DNA of 64,000 bases, from contig NZ_JANHAW010000002.1 in assembly GCF_024464595.1 (NCBI RefSeq), forward strand, positions 310,001 to 374,000, in the 5' to 3' direction. Within the stretch, counting starts at the first letter, position 1, and every line of letters starts with the position of its first letter. The stretch is from Halobellus litoreus. GTDB lineage: Archaea > Halobacteriota > Halobacteria > Halobacteriales > Haloferacaceae. A program made the position numbers and the translations under genes. The notes beneath the pieces are model-generated. The model was given only the letters and a program-made list of their open reading frames with translations. It made no database searches and was not told where the DNA came from. This document shows, piece by piece, positions 1 to 8,572 of this stretch.

Positions 1-1128
1 GCGCTGGACCGCGCCGACGCCCTCGTAGGTCATCGGCATCCGGACGTCGCGGTAGACTCTGGTGATGCGTTCGTCGTCTAAGAGCGCTCGCCCCCCGTGG
101 AGCTTCATCGACGTCTCGGCGCACTCGGCGGCGACCTCCGTGGCCTTCGCCTTCGCCATCGCGGCCCAGCGCTCGGCGTCCTCGCCCGCCATCACGTTCT
201 CGACCGCCTGCCACAGGAGCGCGCGGGCGCTCTCGAACTCCATCCGCATCTCCGCGAGGTCGTGCTGCACGGACTGGAAGTCCGCCACCTGCCGGCCGAA
301 CTCCTCGCGGCCGTGGACGAACTCCCAGGCCTCCTCGATGGCGGCCGCGGCGAGGCCGATCCCGTGGGCCGCGACCCGAACCCGACCGGTGTTGAAGAAC
401 TCGGCGACCATCTTGAAGCCCCTGCCGCGCTCGCCCACGAGGTTCTCCGCCGGCACGCGGCAGTCGTCGAAGACGATGTGTGCCTGCTCGGAGGCCCGAT
501 AGGCCATCTTCTCGGGGATCGGTTCGGCCTCGTACCCCGGCGCGTCGGTCGGGACGATGAGAAGCGAGTGGTTGCCGTGGCGGTCGTCGGTGTCTTCCGT
601 CTTCGCGTAGACGGTGATGTAGTCGCCCGAGACGCCGTTGCCGATCCAGTACTTCTCTCCGTTCAGAACCCACTGGTCGCCGTCCAGACGGGCGGTCGCC
701 TCCATCCCCGCGAGGTCGCTGCCGGTGTCGGGTTCGGAGATGGCCATCCCGGTCCGTTTCTCGCCCGCGGCGACGGCGCGGAGGTACTCTTCTTTCTGCG
801 CGTCCGTGCCGAACTCCTGGAGGATCTCGGTGCCGAAGCTCTGGCTGACAATCCCGAGTCCGAGGCCGGCGTCCGCGCGGAAGAACTCCTCGACGGTCGC
901 GACGATCTCGTCGAGCGACCGACCGGGGCCGCCGTACTCGGCGTCGATCTCCTGGGCCACCAGCCCGGCGTCGTGCGCGGCCTCAACGACGTCGACGGGG
1001 TACTCGGCGGACGCGAAGTACTCGCCCGCGACGGGGGCCATCTGTTCCTCAGCGAACGACCGCGCACGGGTCTTCAGTTCGCGTGCACCCTCCGGAACGA
1101 CGGTCGGCGTAAGTATGTCTGATTTCAT
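1..1128 (-). CDS. Acyl-CoA dehydrogenase, C-terminus cut by window edge
   Basis: FAD-dependent acyl-CoA dehydrogenase, which forms the 2,3-enoyl-CoA and passes electrons to an electron-transfer flavoprotein. The reading frame runs from an ATG at 1128 to the first base of the window, 376 residues, so only a short C-terminal end is missing compared with the usual 380-390. A TGMAISEPDTGSD-type flavin/substrate loop lies mid-protein. The final visible stretch, TYEGVGAVQR, places Glu369 at the catalytic-base position of medium-chain type enzymes. It lies 51 bases behind the acyl-CoA ligase on the same strand and is probably the last visible gene of the leftward beta-oxidation operon. Chain-length or aryl specificity cannot be read from sequence. 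Confidence 0.9.
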   Translation of the reverse strand, partial: MKSDILTPTVVPEGARELKTRARSFAEEQMAPVAGEYFASAEYPVDVVEAAHDAGLVAQEIDAEYGGPGRSLDEIVATVEEFFRADAGLGLGIVSQSFGTEILQEFGTDAQKEEYLRAVAAGEKRTGMAISEPDTGSDLAGMEATARLDGDQWVLNGEKYWIGNGVSGDYITVYAKTEDTDDRHGNHSLLIVPTDAPGYEAEPIPEKMAYRASEQAHIVFDDCRVPAENLVGERGRGFKMVAEFFNTGRVRVAAHGIGLAAAAIEEAWEFVHGREEFGRQVADFQSVQHDLAEMRMEFESARALLWQAVENVMAGEDAERWAAMAKAKATEVAAECAETSMKLHGGRALLDDERITRVYRDVRMPMTYEGVGAVQR

Positions 1129-1179
1129 ATTATTTTACGGTAATCTCGGTTATTCGGAACGTCTCTTCGAGCGAGCCAG

Positions 1180-2805
1180 TCAGTCTTCCAGGGGTAATTC
1201 CCCGTGCTTGTCGACGAACTGGTCGCGAAGAGTCTTCTTGTTGAACTTGTGCGTCGTCGTCTTCGGTATCTCATCGACGAAACGGAATACGTCCGGAAGC
1301 CACCACTTCGGGAACGTATCCAGGAGGTGATCCCGGAGCGCCTCCTCGTCGACGCTGGGGTCCTCGACCACGACGAACGCCACCGGTCGTTCCTGCCACT
1401 TCTCGTGGGGGACGCTGACGACGGCCGCCTCGGCGACGCCCGCAGCGTCGATGAGCGAGTTCTCCAGTTCGACCGACGAGATCCACTCCCCGCCGCTCTT
1501 GATCGCGTCGTCGATGCGGTCGACGATGTCGAGGTACCCGTACTGATCGATGGTCCCGACGTCGCCGGTCTTGAACCACCCGTCCTCGGAGAACGACGAC
1601 TCGTTCGCTTCCGGGCGCTTGAAGTAGCCGTCGGTGAGCCACGGCGACCGCGCGTGGATCTCACCCGGCGTCTCTCCGTCGTGCGGGACGGGTTCCCCGT
1701 CCGTGTCGCGCAGTCGAATCCGCGCGCCCGGCGCGGGAATGCCGGCCTTCCGCTTGAGTTCGTAGCGCTGCTCCTCGGGGAGGTCCCGCATCTCTGTCGT
1801 CTCGAAGGTGTTCGCCAGGTGCGGCGACGCCTCGGTCATTCCGTAGCCCTGGTAGATCGGTGCCTCGTACACCTCCTCGTACTTCTGCATCAGCGACGCC
1901 GGGGGTGCGCTCCCGCCCGTGAGGACGCGGTCGAGGGTGTCGAGCGGTTCGCCCTCGGCGGACTCGAGGTAGCTGTCCATCTCGATCCAGACGGTCGGGA
2001 CCGCCGCGGCGACGGTCACGTCCTCGGCGGCGATCAGGTCCGCGACCGCCTGCGGCGACGTGTGCTGCCCCGGGAGGACGAGCTTCGACCCGTAGAACGT
2101 CCCCGAGTAGGGGAAGCCCCAGCCGTTGACGTGGAACATCGGCACCACCGGCATCACGGTGTCGCTCTCGCCGACCCCGAAGACGTCGACGTGGCCGTGA
2201 ACGAGCGTGTGGAGGAACATCCGCCGGTGGCGGTACTGGACGCCCTTCGGGAGGCCGGTCGTGCCCGACGTGTAACACAGGGCGAACTCCCGCTCCTCGT
2301 CGAGTTCCGGCCAGTCGTAGTCGGTGGCGTAGCCCGAGATGAACGACTCGTAGTCCACGACGTCGTCGAGCTCCGTCTCCGGAACCTCGCTGTCGAGGAC
2401 GACGTACTGTTCGACGGTTTCGAGATCGGGGGCGATGGCTTCGACGGTGTCGAGGAACTCGGGATCGACGAACAGCATCCGGTCTTCGGCCTCGTTGATG
2501 ATCTCCACGAGGTGGTGTTCCGGCAGTCGGTGGTTGGTCGTGTGGATGCTTCGACCGCTGCAGGAGGGACCGAAGTACAGTTCGTAGTGGCGGTAGTGAT
2601 TGACCGCCATCACCGAGACGCGGTCCCCCTGGTCGAGCCCGTAGTCGTCGAGCGCGTGGGCGAGCCGACAGATCCGGTCGTACGCGTCCGCGTACGTGTA
2701 CCGGTGGATCGAGCCGTCCGCGAGTTTCGAGACGATCTCCTTGTGGTCGAAGAGGTCGACCGCCCGCTGCAGGAACTTCGTGATCGTGAGTTCGTAATCT
2801 TGCAT
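1180..2805 (-). CDS. AMP-forming fatty/aryl acyl-CoA ligase
   Basis: Adenylate-forming ligase of 541 residues that activates a carboxylic acid to its CoA thioester through an acyl-AMP. The P-loop-like motif YTSGTTGLPKG is at 178-188, the A5 motif YGMTEASP at 321-328, the hinge region DGWFKTGDVG near 408-417, and the C-terminal lysine motif PKTTTHK ends at Lys520. It sits between the DUF35 protein and the acyl-CoA dehydrogenase in a tight operon, so it most likely supplies the CoA ester for the same beta-oxidation pathway. Family similarity is to medium/long-chain FadD or AlkK-type ligases. An aryl-propanoid substrate is possible given the neighbouring aromatic genes, but that is inference. 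Confidence 0.88.
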   Translation of the reverse strand: MQDYELTITKFLQRAVDLFDHKEIVSKLADGSIHRYTYADAYDRICRLAHALDDYGLDQGDRVSVMAVNHYRHYELYFGPSCSGRSIHTTNHRLPEHHLVEIINEAEDRMLFVDPEFLDTVEAIAPDLETVEQYVVLDSEVPETELDDVVDYESFISGYATDYDWPELDEEREFALCYTSGTTGLPKGVQYRHRRMFLHTLVHGHVDVFGVGESDTVMPVVPMFHVNGWGFPYSGTFYGSKLVLPGQHTSPQAVADLIAAEDVTVAAAVPTVWIEMDSYLESAEGEPLDTLDRVLTGGSAPPASLMQKYEEVYEAPIYQGYGMTEASPHLANTFETTEMRDLPEEQRYELKRKAGIPAPGARIRLRDTDGEPVPHDGETPGEIHARSPWLTDGYFKRPEANESSFSEDGWFKTGDVGTIDQYGYLDIVDRIDDAIKSGGEWISSVELENSLIDAAGVAEAAVVSVPHEKWQERPVAFVVVEDPSVDEEALRDHLLDTFPKWWLPDVFRFVDEIPKTTTHKFNKKTLRDQFVDKHGELPLED

Positions 2806-2809
2806 CTGC

Positions 2810-3340
2810 CTATTCCTGTGGTTCGAACCGGTAAAAAACCCGTTCGTGGTCGACCGGACCGTCGATCTCGACGATTTTTAGTTCGACCGGATCGCCGATG
2901 GCGAGGTCGTCGTACTCCGCGTCGTCGATCCGCGCGGACAACTGCACGTCGCCGAGGTCGACGATCCCCGTGACGAACGGGACCTCGTCTTCCATCCCCA
3001 TCGGCGCGCCCGCTCGAACCGTCGAGAACGCGAACAGCTCCCCCTCGTGCGGGAGGTCGACGTACTCCAAGTCCTCGCTCCGACACTCCGGACAGACGAT
3101 CCGCGGCGGGAAGTGTAGTTCGCCGCACTCCTCGCACTGCGTCGTCGTCAACTGTCCGTCCCGGAGGTTGTCGTAGAACTCGACGATCTCGGTCGTTTCC
3201 TGGTTCTGTAGCTCGTAGAAGTCCAGCAGTCGAGGCAACTCGACCGTCTTCGGGATCTCGACGACGTCCCTGTCGGTGCCGCCGTCCGTCTCCGCTCTGT
3301 GCTTCGAGTCGTGTTCGGTTTCGTCGTCGTGTTCGTTCAT
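2810..3340 (-). CDS. DUF35 Zn-ribbon/OB-fold acyl-CoA-associated protein
   Basis: Protein of 176 residues with an acidic, charged N-terminus (about 30 residues), a helix, then a rubredoxin-like zinc ribbon (CEEC...CPEC) and an OB-fold C-terminal half. This is the DUF35/ChsH2-C-like architecture. Such proteins pair with thiolase-fold partners, and in several archaea and actinobacteria the thiolase and DUF35 subunits form one complex. The start ATG overlaps the TGA of the upstream thiolase (ATGA), supporting translational coupling and a stoichiometric partnership. It is not itself expected to be catalytic; the OB fold is thought to hold or channel the acyl-CoA. Confidence 0.85.
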   Translation of the reverse strand: MNEHDDETEHDSKHRAETDGGTDRDVVEIPKTVELPRLLDFYELQNQETTEIVEFYDNLRDGQLTTTQCEECGELHFPPRIVCPECRSEDLEYVDLPHEGELFAFSTVRAGAPMGMEDEVPFVTGIVDLGDVQLSARIDDAEYDDLAIGDPVELKIVEIDGPVDHERVFYRFEPQE

Positions 3341-4536
3341 AGTCGACCTCGCGAGAGGGTCATCACGCTGTGCACCGAGGCGCTGCCACTGAGGTTGTGG
3401 ATCAACCCCGTTTCCGGGTCCGGGACCTGGCGGTCGGGCTCGACGGTCCCGCGGAACTGGTTGAACACTTCGAGGGCCTGGGAGACGCCGGTCGCCCCCA
3501 GCGGGTGTCCGCAGCCGAGCAGTCCGCCGCGGGGGTTGACGGCGATGTCGCCGTCGAGTTCGCTGCGGCCCTCCTCGATGAACTTTCCTCCTTCGCCCTT
3601 CTCGACCCACCCGAGGTCCTCGTACTCGACGATTTCGCTGATCGAGAAGCAGTCGTGGACTTCCGCGACGTCGAGTTCGGCCACGGGGTCGTCGATCCCG
3701 GCCTGGTCGTACGCCTGCTCGGCCGCCGTCGTCGCCTGCGGCCACGCCGACATCGACGGGAGGTTGTTGATGGAGTTGCTCGCGAAACAGGCCTGGCCGC
3801 TGCCGGTGATCCAGGCCGCCTCGTCGGTGACCTCCCGCGCCTTCTCTTCGCTCATCAGGATCAGCCCCGCCGCGCCGTCGGTGACGCCGCTGCAGTCGTA
3901 CAGACACAGCGGCGGCGACAGCTCGAAGGAGTCGACCACGTCGTCGACGGATACCTCCTGTTGGAACTGCGCGAAGGCGTTGGAGGCGGCGTGGGTCTTG
4001 TTCTTCGCGGCGACGAGGGCGAGTTGCTCGCGGGTCGTGTCGTACTCGTGCATATGCCGCTGGGCGATCATCGCGAAGTACGGCGGCGCGTTGAAGCCGT
4101 TGACGCCGTCGAACTCGCGGTCCATCACGTCGGCCATACTGGTCTGGGCCTCGGCGGCGTACTCCCGCGGGAGGTTCATCTTCTCGACGCCCAACACGAG
4201 CGCGGTGTCGATCTGCCCCGCGGCGATCGCGAGCCACGCGTAGCGGAGCGCGGCCTGGCCGCTCGCGCAGGCGAGTTCGGTCCGCGCGATCATACTGTCG
4301 ACGTCGACGCCGAGCAGTTCCGCGACCATCGGCGCGACGTGCGTCTGGAAGGCGAACCGTTCCGGCTGGACGCTCCCGACGAACAACCCCTCGATGTCGT
4401 CGGGGCTGACGTCCGGAACGTCCTCGAACGTGGCCTTGCCGGCCTCCTGGATCAGATCCTTGTAGCTGGCCTCGCGGACGCCCCACTTGGTGTGCCCACC
4501 GCCGACGATGCCGACGTTTCGCGTCATCTCACTCAC
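3337..4536 (-). CDS. Thiolase family protein (SCP-x/acetyl-CoA acyltransferase-like)
   Basis: Thiolase-fold enzyme of 399 residues expected to cleave a 3-ketoacyl-CoA with CoA. Nucleophile Cys90 lies in ELACASGQAA, the HDCF box holds His294, and GHPLGATG is at 343-350 (His344). This is the non-decarboxylating SCP-x-like branch that usually needs a DUF35 partner, which is the next gene. It overlaps the upstream fused dehydrogenase/hydratase by 8 bases and the downstream DUF35 gene by 4, so the three are almost certainly co-translated. True degradative thiolases often have two catalytic cysteines; the second is not obvious in the final 60 residues, so side-chain or ketoacyl specificity remains open. 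Confidence 0.88.
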   Translation of the reverse strand: MSEMTRNVGIVGGGHTKWGVREASYKDLIQEAGKATFEDVPDVSPDDIEGLFVGSVQPERFAFQTHVAPMVAELLGVDVDSMIARTELACASGQAALRYAWLAIAAGQIDTALVLGVEKMNLPREYAAEAQTSMADVMDREFDGVNGFNAPPYFAMIAQRHMHEYDTTREQLALVAAKNKTHAASNAFAQFQQEVSVDDVVDSFELSPPLCLYDCSGVTDGAAGLILMSEEKAREVTDEAAWITGSGQACFASNSINNLPSMSAWPQATTAAEQAYDQAGIDDPVAELDVAEVHDCFSISEIVEYEDLGWVEKGEGGKFIEEGRSELDGDIAVNPRGGLLGCGHPLGATGVSQALEVFNQFRGTVEPDRQVPDPETGLIHNLSGSASVHSVMTLSRGRL

Positions 4537-6475
4537 CCCCGAAGTCGGGCTCTCTGTCCTGGTTGAACGCGGCGACGCCTTCGAGCATGTCGTCCGTCGT
4601 CGCGAGCAGGCCGAAGCCCTGGCTCTCCAGGGTCAGCCCGGTGTCGAGGCTGGCGTTCTGGCCCTCCTGAATCACGTTCTTCGCGACTTCGAGCGCGGTC
4701 TGCGGCCCGTTCGCGAGGTCGTCGACGACGTCGTCGATCAGGGCCTCGAACTCGTCGTCGTCGACCGCGCGGTTGAGGATGCCCCACTCCTCGGCACGCT
4801 CCGCGGAGAGTTGCATCCCGCGGTAGACCATCTCTTTCGTTCGGGGCTCGCCGATGAGGCGGACGAGACGCTGTGTGCCGCCGCCGCCGGGGATCAGGCC
4901 GAGGTCGATCTCGGGGCTGCCGAGCCTCGACCCCTCGGTGGCGTAGCGGAGGTCGCAGGCGAGGGTGATCTCTAATCCCGCCCCGAGACAGAAGCCGTCG
5001 ATCTTCGCGATCGTCGGGCGCGGATACTCGTAGATCGCTTGGACGGTCTCGTCGACGCTCGCGAGGTCGGTCGGCTCCGCGACCGTGAACCCGGTGATGT
5101 CCGCACCGGCCGAGAAGGCCCGCTCGCCCGCGCCCTCGAAGACGACGCAGGCGACGTCCTCGTCGTCGGCGCTTTCGAGGACGCGCTTGACCTCGTCGAA
5201 CATATCCGTCGAGAAGGCGTTGAGCCGTTCCTCGCGGTCGAAGACGACCTCCAGAACGCCCTCGTCGGTCAGTTCGTGGGAGATGTAGTGGTACGGGCCG
5301 CCGTCGCTGTAATCGTAGAAGCCCTCGCCCGCCTTCTCGCCGGTGTGACCGTTCTCGACCAGTTCGACGAGGTAGTCGTCCGGCTCGTAGCGCTCCGCAC
5401 CCGTGCGCTCGTGGAGGTCTCGGAGTTTCTCCAACACGCTGTCGAGGCCGATCTTGTCCGCCGTCCGGCAGGTCCCCTCGGGAAGCCCGCCGCCGAGACG
5501 CATCCCGATGTCGATGTCCTCGGGGTCGGCGACGTCGTCGCCGACGAGGCGCGCGGCCTCGTTTATCATCCGGGCCTCGATGCGGAGCGTGTCGATACCC
5601 TCGCCGTCGGTCGGCTCGTAGTTCACGCCGTCGCCGTCCTCGTAGTCGTAGAAGCCGCTTCCGGTCTTTCGGCCGAGGTTCTCCTCCTCGACCCGCGAAC
5701 GGATCGACTCGGGGACGGGCAGGTCCCACTGATCCCGGGAGTGGGTGAAGATGTCGAGTCCGCCGAAGTCGTTGAGTTCGAACGGCCCCATCGGATAGCC
5801 GCGCTGGAACACCATCGCGGCGTCGACGTCCTGGATCTCGACGTTCCCCTCGTCCAGCATAAACCCGGCCTCGCCCATGTACGGCGTCAGGACGTTGTTG
5901 ACGACGAACTGTGGGATGTCCTTCCGCACTCTGATCGGTGTCTTCCCGAGCGACTCGACGAACTCGATTCCGGCGTCGACGACCGCCGGATCCGTCTGCT
6001 CGCCGGAGGCGACCTCGACGAGGTCCATCTTCACCGGCGGGTTGAAAAAGTGCATCCCGCAGACGTACTCGGGCTGTTCGGTCGCTTCCGCGATGTCGGT
6101 CACGCGGAGGCTCGACGTGTTCGTCGCCATAATCGTCTCGTCGCCGGCGGCCCCGTCGACCTCCGCGAAGATGTCGCGCTTGAGGTCGAGGTCCTCCGGC
6201 GCGGCCTCGATCACGAGGTCGGCGTCGGAAACCGCGTCGGCGAGGTCGACCGTCGTCGAGACCCGGGCCAGCACGTCCTCGGGGTCCTCGTCGATCTGCC
6301 CCTTTTCGGCCAGTTTACCGAGACTCCACTCGATCTGATCGTACCCGTCTTCGACGAGTTCTTCCTCGATGTCGCGCATCACGACGTCGTAGCCGGCGAT
6401 GGCGGCCACTTCGGCGATACCGTGGCCCATACTCCCGGCTCCGAGAACCGCGACGCTCTCGATTTCTGCGTCCAT
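4529..6475 (-). CDS. Fused 3-hydroxyacyl-CoA dehydrogenase / enoyl-CoA hydratase
   Basis: Bifunctional beta-oxidation enzyme of 648 residues. The N-terminal half is NAD-dependent 3-hydroxyacyl-CoA dehydrogenase (GAGSMG at about 12-17, HFFNPP motif, duplicated C-terminal helical domain). From about residue 395 it is a crotonase-fold hydratase with both catalytic glutamates, in GLEITLACD and GSPEIDLG, and an oxyanion region GAGERAFSAGADI. This domain order is the reverse of bacterial FadB/FadJ and is usual in archaea. An ATG exists at 6499, but the TATA-like box at 6499-6506 overlaps it and lies about 28 bases before the ATG at 6475, so I place the start at 6475. It is the first gene of the leftward operon. 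Confidence 0.9.
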   Translation of the reverse strand: MDAEIESVAVLGAGSMGHGIAEVAAIAGYDVVMRDIEEELVEDGYDQIEWSLGKLAEKGQIDEDPEDVLARVSTTVDLADAVSDADLVIEAAPEDLDLKRDIFAEVDGAAGDETIMATNTSSLRVTDIAEATEQPEYVCGMHFFNPPVKMDLVEVASGEQTDPAVVDAGIEFVESLGKTPIRVRKDIPQFVVNNVLTPYMGEAGFMLDEGNVEIQDVDAAMVFQRGYPMGPFELNDFGGLDIFTHSRDQWDLPVPESIRSRVEEENLGRKTGSGFYDYEDGDGVNYEPTDGEGIDTLRIEARMINEAARLVGDDVADPEDIDIGMRLGGGLPEGTCRTADKIGLDSVLEKLRDLHERTGAERYEPDDYLVELVENGHTGEKAGEGFYDYSDGGPYHYISHELTDEGVLEVVFDREERLNAFSTDMFDEVKRVLESADDEDVACVVFEGAGERAFSAGADITGFTVAEPTDLASVDETVQAIYEYPRPTIAKIDGFCLGAGLEITLACDLRYATEGSRLGSPEIDLGLIPGGGGTQRLVRLIGEPRTKEMVYRGMQLSAERAEEWGILNRAVDDDEFEALIDDVVDDLANGPQTALEVAKNVIQEGQNASLDTGLTLESQGFGLLATTDDMLEGVAAFNQDREPDFGGE

Positions 6476-6498
6476 CGAATAGAAATTCGGATCGTTCA

Positions 6499-6506
6499 TA
6501 TTTAAT
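6499..6506 (-). promoter_or_regulatory. TATA-like box of the beta-oxidation operon
   Basis: ATTAAATA read on the minus strand, centred about 27-28 bases before the ATG at 6475. It supports a leaderless transcript starting with that codon and argues against the ATG at 6499. Confidence 0.55.
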
Positions 6507-6581
6507 GTGTCGGTGCGACGCCCTCACACGGACGGTGTGCTACCACCCGTCAGAGACGGCGGCAAGCGGCGTTCGGACCGC

Positions 6582-7604
6582 CTACTCGCCGCTGCGGAGG
6601 CTGGAAAGCCGCTTTCGGAGGTCGTCTCTGCTGTCGTACAGCGATGTGATCGACGGCACGATGCCGTCCCGGAAGTACAGGAAGAGAACGGTGAGCAGCA
6701 GGCCGAACGCGACGGTCCGCCACTGTCCGAAGTTCCCGAGCAGGTTGTCGATGTAGATGATAACCGCAGCGCCGACCAGCGGCCCGTACCGGGACCGCAG
6801 TCCGCCCAACACCAAGATGATGAGGACGAGCACGTCCACGGAGTTGAAACTGAACAGTGACGGGATGATGATACCGGTCGTCTGCCCGTAAAACGGCCCC
6901 ACGAGCCCGATAATGAACGTGCTGATGAACCCCGCGAACATCTTCAGCCTGACGACGTCGACGCCGGTCGCTCGGGCGGCGAACTCGTCCTGACGGATCG
7001 CGTCGAACGCCAGTCCGTACTTCGAGCGGTTCAACCACGTGTACACGCCGAGCACCGCGGCGAAGATGGCCAGCAGCACGTAGAACTGGACCGCGTACGA
7101 GCCCAGCCCGGTCAGCCGTTCGACGGCGGGTAGTTCGAGTCCGCTGAACGGGAAGCCTGTGCTGCCGCGGGTGATATCGCGGAGCCCCACGAGGACTTCC
7201 GAGATGATCATCTGGAAGGCGAACGTCACGATAGCGAGGACGATCACGGTGAACTGGCGGCGTGCGGCCACGTAACAGACCACCGACCCGAAGACGCCAG
7301 CCACGAACGCGCCCAGAAGTAGTGTCACCCAGGGCGAAATCCCGAGATACTGGGCCGTCAGCGCGGTCGTGTACGCGCCGACCGCCGCGATGCCACCCAT
7401 GAAGAGAATCAGCTGATCGGTCTCGCCGAAGACGATGTTGAGCGCCATCGCGAAGATGGCGAAGATCATCACGCGGATGAAGCGCCGCGAGATGTAGGTC
7501 GTCGCGGGGTCGAAGAACAGTAGCGGCACCGCCAGGAGTGCGGCGAACACGATGGCGGTGGTGAGTCTGTCCCGAGTCGCGGTGTCTGCGCCAGTTCGGT
7601 TCAT
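6582..7604 (-). CDS. livM: Liv-type ABC transporter permease LivM
   Basis: Integral membrane permease of 340 residues with 8-9 hydrophobic segments and the conserved LivM stretch around VVCYVAARRQ / YGLAFDAIRQDE. It is one of the two membrane subunits of a branched-chain-amino-acid type (HAAT) importer. Its ATG overlaps the livH stop (ATGA), so the two are co-translated. Liv-type systems also import aromatic acids in some bacteria (for example the hba systems), so the adjacent acyl-CoA ligase makes an aromatic or fatty acid substrate as plausible as an amino acid. Substrate is not readable from sequence. Confidence 0.87.
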   Translation of the reverse strand: MNRTGADTATRDRLTTAIVFAALLAVPLLFFDPATTYISRRFIRVMIFAIFAMALNIVFGETDQLILFMGGIAAVGAYTTALTAQYLGISPWVTLLLGAFVAGVFGSVVCYVAARRQFTVIVLAIVTFAFQMIISEVLVGLRDITRGSTGFPFSGLELPAVERLTGLGSYAVQFYVLLAIFAAVLGVYTWLNRSKYGLAFDAIRQDEFAARATGVDVVRLKMFAGFISTFIIGLVGPFYGQTTGIIIPSLFSFNSVDVLVLIILVLGGLRSRYGPLVGAAVIIYIDNLLGNFGQWRTVAFGLLLTVLFLYFRDGIVPSITSLYDSRDDLRKRLSSLRSGE

Positions 7605-8455
7605 GATATCTGCTCCGGTTTGTAGATCAGCACGGCGATTGCGACGGCGAAGAGCGTCACGGTGGACAGGTACGATCCGAACAGCGCGCCCGCGACCGTG
7701 ATGACGATCCCGAGGATGATGCCCGCGGCGACGGTGCCTCTGATGCTGTCGACACCGCCGACGATCGAGACCATAATCGCGAACGTGGTCAACTCGAAGG
7801 CGCTCGCGGGCGTCACCTCCGCGTCGAGGGCGTAGAGGATTCCCCCCGCCGCGGCGATAGCCGCGCTCAACACGAACACGATCGACTGCACTCGACGGGG
7901 ACGGATGCCGCAGAGGATCGCTCCCGTCTCGTCCTGGATGACGGTCCGCGTAGCGACTCCGAGGTAGGTGTGGTTGAAGAAGTAGTAGATGAGTCCGAAC
8001 AGCACCCCCGCAGACACGATAACCGCCATCGAGGATCCCGTAATTCCAGCGCCGACGACCGACACCGACGGGACGTCGCTCTCGAGGAAGTAGCTCCCGG
8101 CCAGGAAGACGAAGAGCAGCCCCTCGAACAGCAGCGACAGTCCGAGCGTGACGAAGATGCCGAGAAGCACTCGATCTTCGCCTTCCTCCCGGTAGACGAG
8201 CGACAGTACCGATCGGTCCAGCGCGAACGCGAACAGGGCGACGGCGACGACCCCACCGAGTCCGGCGACGAGCAACCCGGGGACGACTCCCAAAAGCAGG
8301 GAACACGCGATGACGGCGATGACGGCGAAAACGCCGAGCATAAGATTGAGAATTCCTCCCAACCCGAAGACGAGCGTGATCCCCAACCCGAGGAGTGAGA
8401 GGATCATTCCCCTCGCCAGTCCGTCGATAAGCAGTTCTACGCCTCTGGCAAACAT
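7601..8455 (-). CDS. livH: Liv-type ABC transporter permease LivH
   Basis: Second permease of the importer, 284 residues with about 8 transmembrane segments. Typical LivH features are the N-terminal GMILSLLGLGITLVFGLGGILN segment and the late GGVDSIRGTVAAG loop that contacts the ATPase. It is first of the leftward livHM pair. The divergent livGF pair starts 118 bases away, and both sides have TATA-like boxes about 29-30 bases before the start codon, so the complex is made from two back-to-back leaderless transcripts. Confidence 0.87.
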   Translation of the reverse strand: MFARGVELLIDGLARGMILSLLGLGITLVFGLGGILNLMLGVFAVIAVIACSLLLGVVPGLLVAGLGGVVAVALFAFALDRSVLSLVYREEGEDRVLLGIFVTLGLSLLFEGLLFVFLAGSYFLESDVPSVSVVGAGITGSSMAVIVSAGVLFGLIYYFFNHTYLGVATRTVIQDETGAILCGIRPRRVQSIVFVLSAAIAAAGGILYALDAEVTPASAFELTTFAIMVSIVGGVDSIRGTVAAGIILGIVITVAGALFGSYLSTVTLFAVAIAVLIYKPEQIS

Positions 8456-8480
8456 AGTGGCTCATCGTCGGACTGTGTGT

Positions 8481-8490
8481 ATAAATATTA
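8481..8490 (-). promoter_or_regulatory. TATA-like box for livH
   Basis: An A/T-only decamer (TAATATTTAT on the minus strand) centred 30 bases before the livH ATG at 8455. It lies in the 118-base divergent region shared with livG. Confidence 0.55.
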
Positions 8491-8539
8491 TGGATGCCGG
8501 AACGCTTCGATCGACTGTCTCCGAACTCCGATCACCGAA

Positions 8540-8548
8540 TTATTTATG
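8540..8548 (+). promoter_or_regulatory. TATA-like box for livG
   Basis: TTATTTATG centred about 29 bases before the GTG start at 8573. It supports that GTG as the first codon of a leaderless mRNA. Confidence 0.5.
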
Positions 8549-8572
8549 TAGAATCGTGGGAAAGCCGAGTCT

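Noticed and set aside
97-1122. Long plus-strand open frame of 341 codons
   Set aside because: Antisense shadow of the acyl-CoA dehydrogenase. Its translation is rich in Arg/Val/Leu runs without a domain, and the minus strand gives a clear enzyme with catalytic Glu.
2810-4486. 558-codon minus-strand frame covering thiolase and DUF35 regions
   Set aside because: Its first two thirds are an out-of-frame Arg-rich reading of the thiolase gene. Only the last 176 codons (DUF35) are real.
6582-8465. 627-codon minus-strand frame across livH and livM
   Set aside because: The N-terminal half is a shadow of livH. The true livM starts at the overlapping ATG at 7604.
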